From: Chitinophagales bacterium
GTDB lineage: Bacteria > Bacteroidota > Bacteroidia > Chitinophagales > Chitinophagaceae
Reading direction: 5' to 3'
DNA length: 64,000 bases
NCBI GenBank assembly: GCA_020636575.1
Contig: JACJXP010000005.1
Location: forward strand, 62,001-126,000
The notes beneath the pieces are model-generated. The model was given only the letters and a program-made list of their open reading frames with translations, was not told the DNA's origin and ran no database searches. This document shows positions 18,964-27,929 of this stretch, piece after piece; the stretch's first letter is position 1, and every line of letters begins with the position of its first letter. Position numbers and translations under genes: made by a program.

Positions 18964-19143
18964 TTTTTTTAAAAAAATGAATCAAAAAGATCGATTTTGC
19001 CTGATTTCATGTCATTTTGGGGCTAATTTGGACAGAATCGGGGAAAAATCTTCTATATACTGAACCGGATTTATTTATCTTAGTTTTCCATTAAAACGCC
19101 TCCGTCTTTATCAACACCAAAACCTCAGGTAAAATTGAAAAAC

Positions 19144-19623
19144 ATGGATTTCAAACAAATTCAGGAATTGATCAAGATGATCAATAAGTCCAACATCGGT
19201 GAACTGACTGTTGAGCAGAAGGACTTTAAAGTAACGATAAAACAGAAGGAACAAAACGTAACCCAGGTGGTTGCTCCGCAGGTAATGCAGGCTCCGGCCA
19301 TGCAAGCTCCGATCCCTGTAGCGGCGTCAACTGCAGCAGCTCCGGCAGCAGAAAAATCTAAAGCCGCAGAAGCGCCATCCAATACAATAACGATCAAGAG
19401 CCCGATGATCGGCACATTCTACCGTAAGTCGTCGCCTGATAAACCCAATTTTGTAGAAGTAGGTACAGAGATAGGCCCCGGAACTGTTGTCTGCATTATT
19501 GAGGCGATGAAACTTTTTAATGAGATCGAGAGTGAAGTAAAAGGCAAGATCGTAAAAGTATTGGCCGATGACGCTTCACCCGTTGAATACGATCAGCCCT
19601 TATTCTTAGTTGAGCCTTCATAA
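19144..19623 (+). CDS. accB: Biotin carboxyl carrier protein of acetyl-CoA carboxylase
   Basis: A 159-residue carrier protein. The N-terminal part (MDFKQIQELIKMI...IGELTVEQKDFKVTIK) is typical AccB; an Ala/Pro-rich linker (about 50-80) joins it to the biotinyl domain, with the biotinylated lysine in EAMKLFNEIE. ATG 19144 is chosen over an in-frame TTG at 19135. accC follows 67 bp downstream, the standard pair that carboxylates biotin. Confidence 0.95.
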   Translation: MDFKQIQELIKMINKSNIGELTVEQKDFKVTIKQKEQNVTQVVAPQVMQAPAMQAPIPVAASTAAAPAAEKSKAAEAPSNTITIKSPMIGTFYRKSSPDKPNFVEVGTEIGPGTVVCIIEAMKLFNEIESEVKGKIVKVLADDASPVEYDQPLFLVEPS

Positions 19624-19690
19624 GTTATAGCTTTTTAATACTTCGATTTTAATATTACATCAGCTTATTATCTTATTATAAACCAGCCAG

Positions 19691-21028
19691 ATGTTTAAAA
19701 AAATATTGATTGCAAACCGTGGTGAGATTGCCCTTCGTGTTATAAGGACCTGCAGGGAAATGGGAATTAAAACGGTTGCTGTTTATTCAACTGCAGATAG
19801 AGATAGCCTTCATGTAAAATTTGCAGATGAGGCGGTTTGTATTGGCAAGCCTCAGAGTGCAGATTCTTATTTAAATATTGCCCACCTGATGGCTGCAGCA
19901 GAGATCACTAATGCTGATGCTGTTCACCCGGGTTATGGTTTCCTGGCAGAAAATTCAAAGTTTGCCGGTATATGTAATGATCATGGTATTAAATTCATTG
20001 GTCCTACACCGGAGATGATCAATTCCATGGGTGATAAGATCACTGCAAAAGAAACAATGATCAAAGCCGGTGTGCCGGTGGTACCCGGTGGTGAAGGACT
20101 TTTGCAAAGTCTCGAAGAAGCAAAGGGAATTGCAAAGGATATGGGGTATCCCATTATTTTAAAGGCAACTGCAGGTGGTGGTGGTAAGGGTATGCGTATT
20201 GTATGGGAAGAAGCTGAAATGGAAAGGGCTTACAATACTGCTAAAGCTGAAGCAGCAGCAGCTTTCAAGAATGATGGTATCTACATGGAGAAATTTGTGG
20301 AAGAGCCACGTCATATCGAGATACAGGTAGCCGGTGATCAGTATGGAAATGTATGTCACCTGAGTGAGAGAGATTGTTCTATACAGAGACGTCATCAAAA
20401 ACTGGTGGAAGAATCGCCTTCACCTTTTATGACGGAAGAACTAAGGTATAAAATGGGAGAGGCAGCCAAAAAAGCAGCTTCTGCCATTAATTATGAAAGC
20501 GTAGGTACTGTTGAGTTCCTGGTGGATAAGCATCGTAACTTCTATTTCATGGAAATGAATACCCGTATACAGGTGGAACACTGTGTTACGGAAGAAGTGA
20601 TCAATTTTGACCTTATTAAAGAGCAGATATTAATTGCTGGTGGACATAGGATCACCGGTAAAGACTATCTGCCGCAAATGCATTCTATTGAATGCCGTAT
20701 CAATGCGGAAGATCCTTATAATGATTATCGTCCCTCTCCGGGAAAGATCACTACACTACATCAACCCGGCGGACATGGTGTAAGAGTTGACAGCCATGTG
20801 TATGCTGGTTATGTAATACCTCCTTATTATGATTCCATGATCGCTAAACTGATCACCGTAGCGCAAACAAGGGATGAGGCCATTCAAACCATGTACAGGG
20901 CTTTAAGTGAATATGTAATTGAAGGAGTGAAAACCACTATACCTTTCCACTTACAATTGATGCAGGATGAACGATTCCGCAGCGGTGATTTTAATACCAA
21001 GTTCCTGGAAGGGTTTAAGCTTCAGTAG
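19691..21028 (+). CDS. accC: Biotin carboxylase
   Basis: A 445-residue ATP-grasp enzyme that carboxylates biotin on AccB using bicarbonate and ATP. Motifs include KKILIANRGEIALRVIRTCRE, HPGYGFLAEN, the glycine-rich ATP loop KATAGGGGKGMRIV, RDCSIQRRHQKLVEE and MNTRIQVEH. The length is that of a stand-alone AccC, not a fused acyl-CoA carboxylase. It follows accB, and its stop is convergent with that of the OmpH-like gene 13 bp away. Confidence 0.96.
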   Translation: MFKKILIANRGEIALRVIRTCREMGIKTVAVYSTADRDSLHVKFADEAVCIGKPQSADSYLNIAHLMAAAEITNADAVHPGYGFLAENSKFAGICNDHGIKFIGPTPEMINSMGDKITAKETMIKAGVPVVPGGEGLLQSLEEAKGIAKDMGYPIILKATAGGGGKGMRIVWEEAEMERAYNTAKAEAAAAFKNDGIYMEKFVEEPRHIEIQVAGDQYGNVCHLSERDCSIQRRHQKLVEESPSPFMTEELRYKMGEAAKKAASAINYESVGTVEFLVDKHRNFYFMEMNTRIQVEHCVTEEVINFDLIKEQILIAGGHRITGKDYLPQMHSIECRINAEDPYNDYRPSPGKITTLHQPGGHGVRVDSHVYAGYVIPPYYDSMIAKLITVAQTRDEAIQTMYRALSEYVIEGVKTTIPFHLQLMQDERFRSGDFNTKFLEGFKLQ

Positions 21029-21041
21029 AATTTAGCAAAGC

Positions 21042-21539
21042 TTACTGAGAATTGAAAATCCGGACAATTTCATCCGTGATATCAATAGTATTATCAAAAT
21101 AGATAATACTTGAACGGCTTATATCATAGATTACAGTAAATCCATTTGCCTTTCCATAATTATTAATAATGGGCATGATTGATTTCTCCAGTTCTGTTAA
21201 CTGTTTTAGAGATTCCTTTTGAATTTCACTTTGGGCATCCTCAACCTTTCTTTTAAGCTCAATTCGTTTATTCTGAAGTTCTAAAGATTTTTTTTCCCGG
21301 GTTGCCTCATTTAAGGCAGGAGACATTACATCTCTTTCAAGTTGTTTGATATTGTTTTCTAAAACTTCAAATTCTTTCTGTTTTTGGGTTTGCTTATTCT
21401 CAAGTTCAGTTTGAATTTGCTTACCTTGATTTGATTTTTCAAAGACTTTTTGTGCATCAATAACACCAATCTTTACTTGTGCCTGAAGTATTGCTGTTGA
21501 TAGCATTACAAATGTCAAAAGAAATAATGTTTTTTTCAT
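21042..21539 (-). CDS. OmpH/Skp-like periplasmic chaperone
   Basis: The 165-residue protein has a signal peptide (about 1-20, ending AILQAQ), a short beta strand (VKIGVIDAQKVFEKS), a long charged coiled coil (about 40-125) and the C-terminal VIYDISRSSIIYFD strand followed by DITDEIVR. This pattern is Skp/OmpH, the prefoldin-like chaperone of outer-membrane proteins. It stands apart from bamA in this window. Confidence 0.85.
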   Translation of the reverse strand: MKKTLFLLTFVMLSTAILQAQVKIGVIDAQKVFEKSNQGKQIQTELENKQTQKQKEFEVLENNIKQLERDVMSPALNEATREKKSLELQNKRIELKRKVEDAQSEIQKESLKQLTELEKSIMPIINNYGKANGFTVIYDISRSSIIYFDNTIDITDEIVRIFNSQ

Positions 21540-21571
21540 GATTTTTTACTATGATTTAAGACTAAGAATTC

Positions 21572-22009
21572 TTATTTGCTCACCCAGTCATCGTAACTCA
21601 TTTCAAATTTGATCTCACCTTTACCATGTATACCTGTTTCTGTCCAGCCGGCTTTGCGGTAAAATTGTTCTGCTCTTGTACCCGGAGCAGTTCCCAGCCA
21701 AACAGCTTCTTTTGTTTGTGTAAAGTACCAATCCAGCATAACATCATGCAATTGCTTGCCTATCCCTTTCTTCTCAAAAGCCGGATCAATAAATAATGCC
21801 CAGATATTATTTTCTTTAAGGTCTGCTATGGCAAAGCCCACAACTGTTCCATCAATTTCGCAAACCCATCCTTTACCCCGGGCAATAATAAATTCCTTGC
21901 AATCCTCATCTGTTACCAAAGAAGGATCAGATAGCATATTTTCTTTAACAGCATTTCGGACTATTTGTATTTGAGGGATATCGTTTAATTCGGCAATACG
22001 TATTCTCAT
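21572..22009 (-). CDS. GNAT-family N-acetyltransferase
   Basis: A 145-residue GNAT protein. The acetyl-CoA binding motif A is seen as ALFIDPAFEKKGIGKQLHD, preceded by the strand VVGFAIADLKENN and followed by AEQFYRKAGWTETG. The substrate is unknown. It lies 32 bp upstream of the OmpH-like gene on the same strand. Confidence 0.82.
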   Translation of the reverse strand: MRIRIAELNDIPQIQIVRNAVKENMLSDPSLVTDEDCKEFIIARGKGWVCEIDGTVVGFAIADLKENNIWALFIDPAFEKKGIGKQLHDVMLDWYFTQTKEAVWLGTAPGTRAEQFYRKAGWTETGIHGKGEIKFEMSYDDWVSK

Positions 22010-22060
22010 ATATGCCAGATTAATTGTTTTAAAAGGGGGTTTACCTGAACAAAAATATTA

Positions 22061-22951
22061 CTAACAACAAAACCTTTTGCTCACTGCCAACTCTTTGCTC
22101 CCCGGGGTATGCATATAAAAACCTTCCCCTGTTTTAACACCTAACTTACCGGCCATAACCATATTTACCAATAAAGGGCAGGGGGCATATTTGGGGTTGC
22201 CAAAACCATCATGCAATACATTTAATATAGCCAGGCAAACATCAAGACCGATAAAGTCAGCCAGTTGTAATGGTCCCATAGGATGTGCCATGCCCAGTTT
22301 CATTACCGTATCTATTTCCTCCACACCGGCAATACCTTCATACAAGCTGCAAATAGCCTCGTTGATCATCGGCATTAAAATACGGTTGGCAATAAAACCA
22401 GGATAGTCATTCACCACACAAGGTACTTTGCCTAATTCTTTGCTTAATTCAACAATAGCATCGGTTACTTTTTTTTCTGTAGCATAACCATTAATGATCT
22501 CAACCAGTTTCATTACCGGTACCGGGTTCATAAAATGCATACCTATCACTTTATCGGGACGATCAGTAGCGGCAGCTATTTTAGTAATAGAAATAGAAGA
22601 TGTATTAGTAGCCAGTATGCAATTGGCAGGGGCTGCCTTATCAATTTGCTGAAATATCTTGAGCTTTAGTTCAGTATTTTCAGTTGCAGCTTCTACTACC
22701 ACTTCCGCATTCTTTACACCTTCCTCAATAGAGTTATTGGTAGTGATCCTGTCTAGGGTTTCCTGTTTTAATTCCTTACGGATGATCTCTTTTTTAACAA
22801 GCCGGTCAAGATTTTTGTCAATAGTGGTAAGTGCCTTTTCTAATTGTTCTTTGGAAATGTCGATCAGCGTTACATTAAAGCCATGTTGTGCAAATACATG
22901 TGCAATGCCATTACCCATGGTACCGGCGCCAATAACAGAAATATTCTTCAT
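22061..22951 (-). CDS. 3-hydroxyacyl-CoA (3-hydroxybutyryl-CoA) dehydrogenase
   Basis: A 296-residue stand-alone dehydrogenase that oxidises 3-hydroxyacyl-CoA to 3-ketoacyl-CoA with NAD. The Rossmann motif is GAGTMGNGIAHVFAQHG; the catalytic His lies in GMHFMNPVPVMKLVEII and PGFIANRILMPMINEA starts the C-terminal dimer domain. ATG 22951 is preferred to TTG 22954. It could work after glutaryl-CoA dehydrogenase (35.9 kb) and an enoyl-CoA hydratase, or in general beta-oxidation; no other step is adjacent. Confidence 0.9.
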   Translation of the reverse strand: MKNISVIGAGTMGNGIAHVFAQHGFNVTLIDISKEQLEKALTTIDKNLDRLVKKEIIRKELKQETLDRITTNNSIEEGVKNAEVVVEAATENTELKLKIFQQIDKAAPANCILATNTSSISITKIAAATDRPDKVIGMHFMNPVPVMKLVEIINGYATEKKVTDAIVELSKELGKVPCVVNDYPGFIANRILMPMINEAICSLYEGIAGVEEIDTVMKLGMAHPMGPLQLADFIGLDVCLAILNVLHDGFGNPKYAPCPLLVNMVMAGKLGVKTGEGFYMHTPGSKELAVSKRFCC

Positions 22952-23043
22952 CAATATTCAATTTATTAAAATGAAAATAGTACAGCGAAAGTCGAAAATA
23001 TTTTTTTAACCCTGAAATGTAAATTAGGGGAGTTGAGAAAATA

Positions 23044-23685
23044 CTAATTCTTATTCTTGAAGTCCCCTCGTTTCCAGGCTTCAATAAAACTGGCCCACGC
23101 TGCGGGATTGAAGATATTCATCGGAGGAGTTTGTCCCTGGTACACGGCTTTGTTGGCAATATTGTTGAATTGCATCCGGGTAGCTTCACCACCGTCACCC
23201 GGTACTGTACGTAGAAGGATCTTTCTTTTGGCAGCGCTGGTATTTTTCCGGGCTATTTCATAATCATCATCAGGAACATTATTGTTCACAAAGTCCCGGG
23301 CAAACTGTTCAGGGGTGGGTCTTGGGCGAATAATGGTAGCAGGCAGATAAACGGTATCCACCACCATCAATTGTACTACACTATATTGATTCCCTTCCAG
23401 GTTTTTAGGTATGGTGATCAGCTTTGTTTTATAGGTAACATGCGAAAATTCCACCTGGTCACCTTTTAATACAGCAATGGAGAAGACACCCTGGTTATTA
23501 GATATAGTACCACGGTTCTGCCCCTTCACAGAAATACTCACTGCAGGAATGCCCACAAGGCTGTCTGCTGTCATCACAATTCCATATAGCTGAACCACGG
23601 AATCACGGGAAGTTTCAAACTGGGCACGGGCCGGTTTGGACATTAAAAAAGCAGCAATAAAGAGGTATAGTACAATTTTCTTCAC
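23044..23685 (-). CDS. Secreted carboxypeptidase-regulatory-like domain protein
   Basis: A protein of about 213 residues with a signal peptide ending KPARAQ and a CarboxypepD_reg-like beta-sandwich (about 40-115: GIVMTADSLVGIPAVSISVKG, GTISNNQGVFSI, VEFSHVTYKT). The C-terminal half is basic and unassigned. Such proteins are common in Bacteroidota envelopes; the role is unknown. There is no ATG near the start; GTG 23685 gives a normal leader, while GTG 23703 would add six residues. Confidence 0.7.
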   Translation of the reverse strand: MKKIVLYLFIAAFLMSKPARAQFETSRDSVVQLYGIVMTADSLVGIPAVSISVKGQNRGTISNNQGVFSIAVLKGDQVEFSHVTYKTKLITIPKNLEGNQYSVVQLMVVDTVYLPATIIRPRPTPEQFARDFVNNNVPDDDYEIARKNTSAAKRKILLRTVPGDGGEATRMQFNNIANKAVYQGQTPPMNIFNPAAWASFIEAWKRGDFKNKN

Positions 23686-23744
23686 TTGGTCAAAAATAAC
23701 CACAAGTTGCTGATTTCGTAAAACATTTTGCCCTCGCTAATGGT

Positions 23745-23753
23745 TAACTTTGG
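23745..23753 (+). promoter_or_regulatory. mrp: Bacteroidota -7 box (TAACTTTGG) before mrp
   Basis: Matches TAnnTTTG and ends 33 nt before the mrp ATG, in the divergent gap with the carboxypeptidase-regulatory-like gene. Confidence 0.45.
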
Positions 23754-23786
23754 TGTTCGGAAGGAGTTTTAACAAATACTTGCAAA

Positions 23787-24881
23787 ATGACGAAAGAAAA
23801 AATTTTAGAAGCGCTTAGTAATGTACAGGAACCTGACCTTGGGAAGGACATTGTGACATTGAATATGGTAAAAGATATTGAGGTAGAAGGAAACTATGTC
23901 TCTTTTACTGTTGTATTAACTACACCGGCATGTCCCATGAAGGATATGATCAAAAATGCATGTATCAATGCGGTTAAAATGCTGGTGAATAAAGAAGCCA
24001 TTGTAAAAGTGAATTTTACAGCTAACACAACTACTAAAAGAACGGACGAAGGTGCTGTGCTTCCAAAAGTGAAAAATATTATAGCTGTAGTGAGCGGGAA
24101 AGGAGGTGTTGGAAAATCAACTGTGGCTGCAAACCTTGCACTGGCTTTATCACAAGGTGGGGCTAAGGTAGGTTTAATGGATGCAGATATATATGGACCC
24201 AGTGTACCCATCATGTTTGGTGTAAGGGGTGAACGGCCGATGATGGTGGATGTGGGTGCAGAAGAACCCATGATCGCTCCGCTTGAACGATATGGTATCA
24301 AACTCATCAGTATCGGGTTATTAGTAGATGAAAAAAGTGCGGTAGTATGGAGAGGCCCCATGGCCAGCAGCGCTATTCGCCAGTTTGTAACAGATGTTTA
24401 CTGGGATGAGCTGGATTACCTGGTGGTGGATATGCCTCCGGGTACAGGTGATATACATTTGACACTGATGCAAACAGTGCCTGTAACGGGAACGGTTATC
24501 GTTACCACACCCCAGGATGTAGCATTAGCAGATGCAAAAAAAGGGATCGCTATGTTCGGACAGGCGCAACTGAATGTGCCTGTGATCGGGTTGGTAGAGA
24601 ACATGAGCTATTTTACCCCGGCTGAATTGCCCGATAATAAATATTACATATTTGGTAAAGATGGTGGTAAAAGGCTGGCCGATGAATATGATATTCCTTT
24701 CCTGGGCCAGATCCCATTGGTGCAGAGTATTAGAGAAGGTGGCGACCAGGGTGTGCCTGTGATGATGGGAGATGATGGCATTACTAAGAAAGCATTTGAA
24801 GCATTTGCTTCTTATGTTGTGAGAAGCATAGCTATGCGGAACGCAAATATTGCAAGTGAAAAAATAGCTGAGACAGTTTAA
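23787..24881 (+). CDS. mrp: Mrp/ApbC-type iron-sulfur cluster carrier ATPase
   Basis: A 364-residue protein with an N-terminal MIP18/FeS-assembly domain (about 1-80) and a ParA/MinD-like ATPase domain with deviant Walker A SGKGGVGKSTVAANLA (about 105). The segment DMPPGTGDIHLTL is typical of Mrp. The usual CxxC near the C-terminal part of bacterial Mrp is not seen in this sequence, where the region reads VENMSYFTPAELPDNKYYIFG; cysteine-free Mrp proteins occur. It probably helps deliver Fe-S clusters. The paiB-like gene starts 2 bp after it. Confidence 0.88.
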   Translation: MTKEKILEALSNVQEPDLGKDIVTLNMVKDIEVEGNYVSFTVVLTTPACPMKDMIKNACINAVKMLVNKEAIVKVNFTANTTTKRTDEGAVLPKVKNIIAVVSGKGGVGKSTVAANLALALSQGGAKVGLMDADIYGPSVPIMFGVRGERPMMVDVGAEEPMIAPLERYGIKLISIGLLVDEKSAVVWRGPMASSAIRQFVTDVYWDELDYLVVDMPPGTGDIHLTLMQTVPVTGTVIVTTPQDVALADAKKGIAMFGQAQLNVPVIGLVENMSYFTPAELPDNKYYIFGKDGGKRLADEYDIPFLGQIPLVQSIREGGDQGVPVMMGDDGITKKAFEAFASYVVRSIAMRNANIASEKIAETV

Positions 24882-24883
24882 AT

Positions 24884-25523
24884 ATGTACGACTATCCTCA
24901 TTATAAGGAAAATGATAAGCAACTACTGCTTGAGTTTATGCAAAAGAATCCGTTTGTGATGCTTATTGGTACGGATGAGAATGGGAGGGTAGAGGTGACG
25001 CAGATACCGGTTCTAATTGAAGAAAGAGAAAATAAACTTTTTTTAAAGGGGCATATTGCCAAAAAATCAAGTCATCAAAAAGCATTTGAGACTAATCCTG
25101 ATATACTGGCAATTTTTGCCGGTCCTCACACTTATATAAGTGGTACTCTTTATACCGGAAATCTTGAACAAGCCAGCACCTGGAATTATATTTCTGTTCA
25201 TGCCAGAGGTAGTATCCGGTGGATGGAGGAGGATGAATTGATACAAGGTTTTGAGACGCCTTACATTATATTATGAGAATAACAATGGTACATCAACCAC
25301 AGTTTTTGATAATCTTGAAGTTGACTATAGAAACAGGTTGATCAAGGCAATTGTTGCTTTTGAAATAGAGGTAGAGTCTTTAGAGCATGTTTTTAAATTG
25401 AGTCAGGACAGGGATGAAAAAAGTTATGATAATATCGTTAAGAATTTAAAGGAGAAAGAAGGTGATGCAGCAACGATCGGTAAATTAATGGAAGAACGAA
25501 AATCAAAAGTATTTCCAGCATGA
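24884..25523 (+). pseudogene. PaiB-family FMN-binding protein gene, frameshifted
   Basis: The first frame (24884-25276) encodes MYDYPHYKENDKQLLLEFM through WNYISVHARGSIRWMEEDELIQ, which matches the PaiB/FMN-binding split-barrel family, and then ends early. The second frame from about 25248 continues with VLRRLTLYYENNNGTSTTVF to KVFPA, the expected C-terminal part. Dropping one G at 25247-25248 (CAAGGTTTT) would restore a single protein of about 212 residues. Family members regulate or modify sporulation/protease genes in Bacillus; function here is unknown. It may be a real pseudogene or a sequence error. GDPD overlaps its final TGA. Confidence 0.8.
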
Positions 25524-26443
25524 TAAAGAACTTTCTTGCTTTATTGATAGTTTTCAACCTGGCATGTTCCGGTACTAAAAAAATGGATCAATCTAAAGAA
25601 GATAATATGAGGTCAACCTATCTGCCCGGTGAATTTGATTACGAGGGACACAGGGGTTGCCGTGGATTGATGCCTGAGAATACGATCCCGGCAATGGTTC
25701 ATGCAGTGGGATTCTTTTCATTAACTACACTGGAGACGGATGTGGTGATCACTAAGGATAAAAAAGTCATCCTGTCACATGAACCCTGGATGGGTCATGA
25801 GATCGCCACCAAACCGGATGGTTCTTTGGTTACACAGTCTGAAGAGCGGTCGTTGAATATTTACCAGATGACTTATGATGAAGTAAAAAAGTATGATGTC
25901 GGGATGAGGCCTCATCCAAGGTTCCCGGATCAGCAGAAAGTAAAAGCTTACAAACCTTTGCTGGGTGAAATGATCGATAGTGTGAACCAATTCATGATGA
26001 CGGCAAGAAGACCACCTCCTCGCTATAATATTGAAACAAAATGTATGCCTGCCGGAGACAATATCTATCATCCCGAACCGGCTGAGTTTGTAGAATTATT
26101 GATGGCAGTCATAAAAGAAAAACACCTGGAAGAATTGGTAACAATTCAGTCCTTTGATTTCAGGACATTGCAATACCTGCATAAGAATTACCCGGAAATA
26201 AAAACGGCCATGCTTATCGAGGGTTTTGATAAAAGAAGTTTTGATGAACAATTAAAAGGTCTTGGGTTTATTCCGACTATCTATAGTCCGGCTTACCAGA
26301 TCGTTAATGACGAGTTGATCCAGAACTGTCATAACAAAAATATTAAGGTGATTCCCTGGACTGTGAATACAAAAGAAGAAATAGACAGGTTAAAGGCGAT
26401 GGGAGTGGATGGGATAATTTCTGATTACCCAAATTTATTTTAG
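25520..26443 (+). CDS. Glycerophosphodiester phosphodiesterase lipoprotein
   Basis: The 307-residue protein has a lipoprotein leader with lipobox FNLAC (Cys16), then the GDPD TIM barrel: GHRGCRGLMPENTIPAM with catalytic histidine, LETDVVITKD metal site, HEPWMG, and the C-terminal NVN-TKEEIDRLKAMGVDGIISDYP. It hydrolyses glycerophosphodiesters in the periplasm. The ATG overlaps the stop of the paiB-like gene (ATGA), so they are cotranscribed. It is convergent with the ACMSD gene. Confidence 0.9.
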   Translation: MIKNFLALLIVFNLACSGTKKMDQSKEDNMRSTYLPGEFDYEGHRGCRGLMPENTIPAMVHAVGFFSLTTLETDVVITKDKKVILSHEPWMGHEIATKPDGSLVTQSEERSLNIYQMTYDEVKKYDVGMRPHPRFPDQQKVKAYKPLLGEMIDSVNQFMMTARRPPPRYNIETKCMPAGDNIYHPEPAEFVELLMAVIKEKHLEELVTIQSFDFRTLQYLHKNYPEIKTAMLIEGFDKRSFDEQLKGLGFIPTIYSPAYQIVNDELIQNCHNKNIKVIPWTVNTKEEIDRLKAMGVDGIISDYPNLF

Positions 26444-26450
26444 AATAGAA

Positions 26451-27461
26451 TTAAAATTCGGGCAGGTTCTTATTATTCAGGTCGAGCCACTTCTCCGCAT
26501 TTTTATACATTAGCTTCTGTGTTAGTTTTTTCCCAAGGTCCATTTTCTCGATCATTTTGCCGGGTTTATGTTCGCCTAAAGGGAAAGGGTAGTCGCTTCC
26601 CATACAAATTTTATTTTCGCCAAACATGTCAAGCAAATATCGAAATGAGGCTTTATCATGTACCAGGCTATCCACCCAAAACTTACCGATATAGTTTTTG
26701 GGATTGATGGGATTATCAACTGCTGTAAGATCAGGCCTTACTTTATATCCATGTTCAATACGTCCTAACGTATAGGGAAAAGCGCCACCTCCATGGGCAA
26801 AAGCTATTCTTAGATTTGGGAACTTTTCAAGTACACCGCCAAATATCATGGAACAAATGGCCCGGGATGTTTCTGCAGGCATACCCACCAGCCAGGGTAA
26901 CCAGTACTTTTCCATTTGTGTTTCACCCATCATTTCCCAGGGATGTATAAATAAGGCACAGCCTAGTTTTTCTGCTTCTTCATATAAAGGGAAGAACTCT
27001 TTTTCTGAAAGGTTCTTGCCATTGATATTGCTGCCGATCTCAAGGCCGGGCATCTTCAATTCAGTAACACATCGTTCCATTTCTTTTACGGCGAGGTCAA
27101 CATCTTGCATAGGCACAGTGCCAATACCAATGAATCTTTCCGGATTTTTAGAAACCGTTTCTGCAATATGATCGTTAAAGAACCGTGACGTTTCCAATCC
27201 GTCAGCAGGTTTTGCCCAATAATTAAATAGAACAGGAATGGTAGATAAAACCTGGATGGTTACGCCAGTATCATCCATTTCTGTAATACGGGATTCTGGC
27301 TGATAGCAATTGTCTTCCACTATCCGGAAAAGTTTATCAGCTTTCATCATACAGGCTTCGCAGTTGCGATGCTCCAAATGAATGAACTCTCCGTAACCAA
27401 ACTTTTCGGTCCAGTTTGGCATTTTTTCCGGCATAATGTGAGTGTGAATGTCAATTTTCAA
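26451..27461 (-). CDS. 2-amino-3-carboxymuconate-6-semialdehyde decarboxylase (ACMSD)
   Basis: A 336-residue amidohydrolase of the ACMSD subgroup. The metal ligands are visible as HTH near the N terminus, the histidine in FIHPWEMMG, FAHGGGAFPYTLGR and the aspartate in MGSDYPFPLGE. The enzyme decarboxylates ACMS, diverting it from quinolinate to 2-aminomuconate semialdehyde. The start codon is TTG (27459-27461): the first ATG in frame is residue 10 and would remove the HxH motif. The TTG is only 3 bp from the end of an inserted four-helix-bundle cassette that separates this gene from the dioxygenase gene upstream. Confidence 0.9.
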   Translation of the reverse strand: MKIDIHTHIMPEKMPNWTEKFGYGEFIHLEHRNCEACMMKADKLFRIVEDNCYQPESRITEMDDTGVTIQVLSTIPVLFNYWAKPADGLETSRFFNDHIAETVSKNPERFIGIGTVPMQDVDLAVKEMERCVTELKMPGLEIGSNINGKNLSEKEFFPLYEEAEKLGCALFIHPWEMMGETQMEKYWLPWLVGMPAETSRAICSMIFGGVLEKFPNLRIAFAHGGGAFPYTLGRIEHGYKVRPDLTAVDNPINPKNYIGKFWVDSLVHDKASFRYLLDMFGENKICMGSDYPFPLGEHKPGKMIEKMDLGKKLTQKLMYKNAEKWLDLNNKNLPEF

Positions 27462-27464
27462 AAT

Positions 27465-27486
27465 GAAAGTTTGAGGTTTGAAGTTT
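27465..27486. repeat. Left arm of IVP cassette 1
   Basis: GAAAGTTTGAGGTTTGAAGT plus TT, readable as 7-bp units (gaaagtt, tgaggtt, tgaagtt) that continue inwards as taaagtt and gggagct to 27499. The stop codon of the four-helix-bundle gene (27485-27487) overlaps the inner edge. Confidence 0.75.
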
Positions 27487-27895
27487 AAAGTTGGGAGCTG
27501 TTCTCTTTCTTATAGCGTTGACCCTTAAAAGGGGATTTTTGTAAGTATGTAATAAATGCCATCAATTTGCCACCAAGCAAGATATTTTTGTTGTATAACT
27601 CATCAAACTTTTCTTGTGAAATATGCCTTCGGCTTAAGCACCTGTATAATTGAGAACGAAATTCCCCGTTTGACCCTTTCGAAATGTGTAAAAAATTTTT
27701 AAACTCCATATTTCCAGAACGTTCAAAACCTTCAGCAATATTATCCATTGTGGATCCAGATGAGGCATCCATCTGATTGCGTAATTCATAGTTCTTTCCC
27801 AAAGAAGTTTCTTCTACCAATAGTTCAAAATCTTTACATTGCTGGTATGCTAATTGCCAGATATCAAGCTCTTCAAATTTTGTGATTGATGCCAT
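27485..27895 (-). CDS. Four-helix-bundle protein (23S rRNA intervening-sequence-protein family)
   Basis: The 136-residue protein matches the S23/TIGR02436-like family. Typical parts are the N-terminal FEELDIWQLAYQQCKDF, the helix pair with ELRNQMDASSGSTMDNIAEGFERSG, and FKNFLHISKGSNGEFRSQLY. Members form pentameric helical bundles; they occur in rRNA intervening sequences and as accessory (Avd-like) proteins of retroelements, but the chromosomal copies have no proven function. The C-terminal codons (SSQL-stop) run into the 7-bp unit array of the left arm. Its strand is that of the flanking catabolic genes, so it would be read within their transcript. Confidence 0.85.
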   Translation of the reverse strand: MASITKFEELDIWQLAYQQCKDFELLVEETSLGKNYELRNQMDASSGSTMDNIAEGFERSGNMEFKNFLHISKGSNGEFRSQLYRCLSRRHISQEKFDELYNKNILLGGKLMAFITYLQKSPFKGQRYKKENSSQL

Positions 27896-27929
27896 TATAA
27901 AGATTTTACCTGCAAAATGGAAACATATT

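Noticed and set aside
24884..25523. Programmed ribosomal frameshift in the paiB-like gene
   Set aside because: The junction CAAGGTTTT lacks a heptameric slippery site, and no pseudoknot or strong stem follows; PaiB proteins are not known to use frameshifting.
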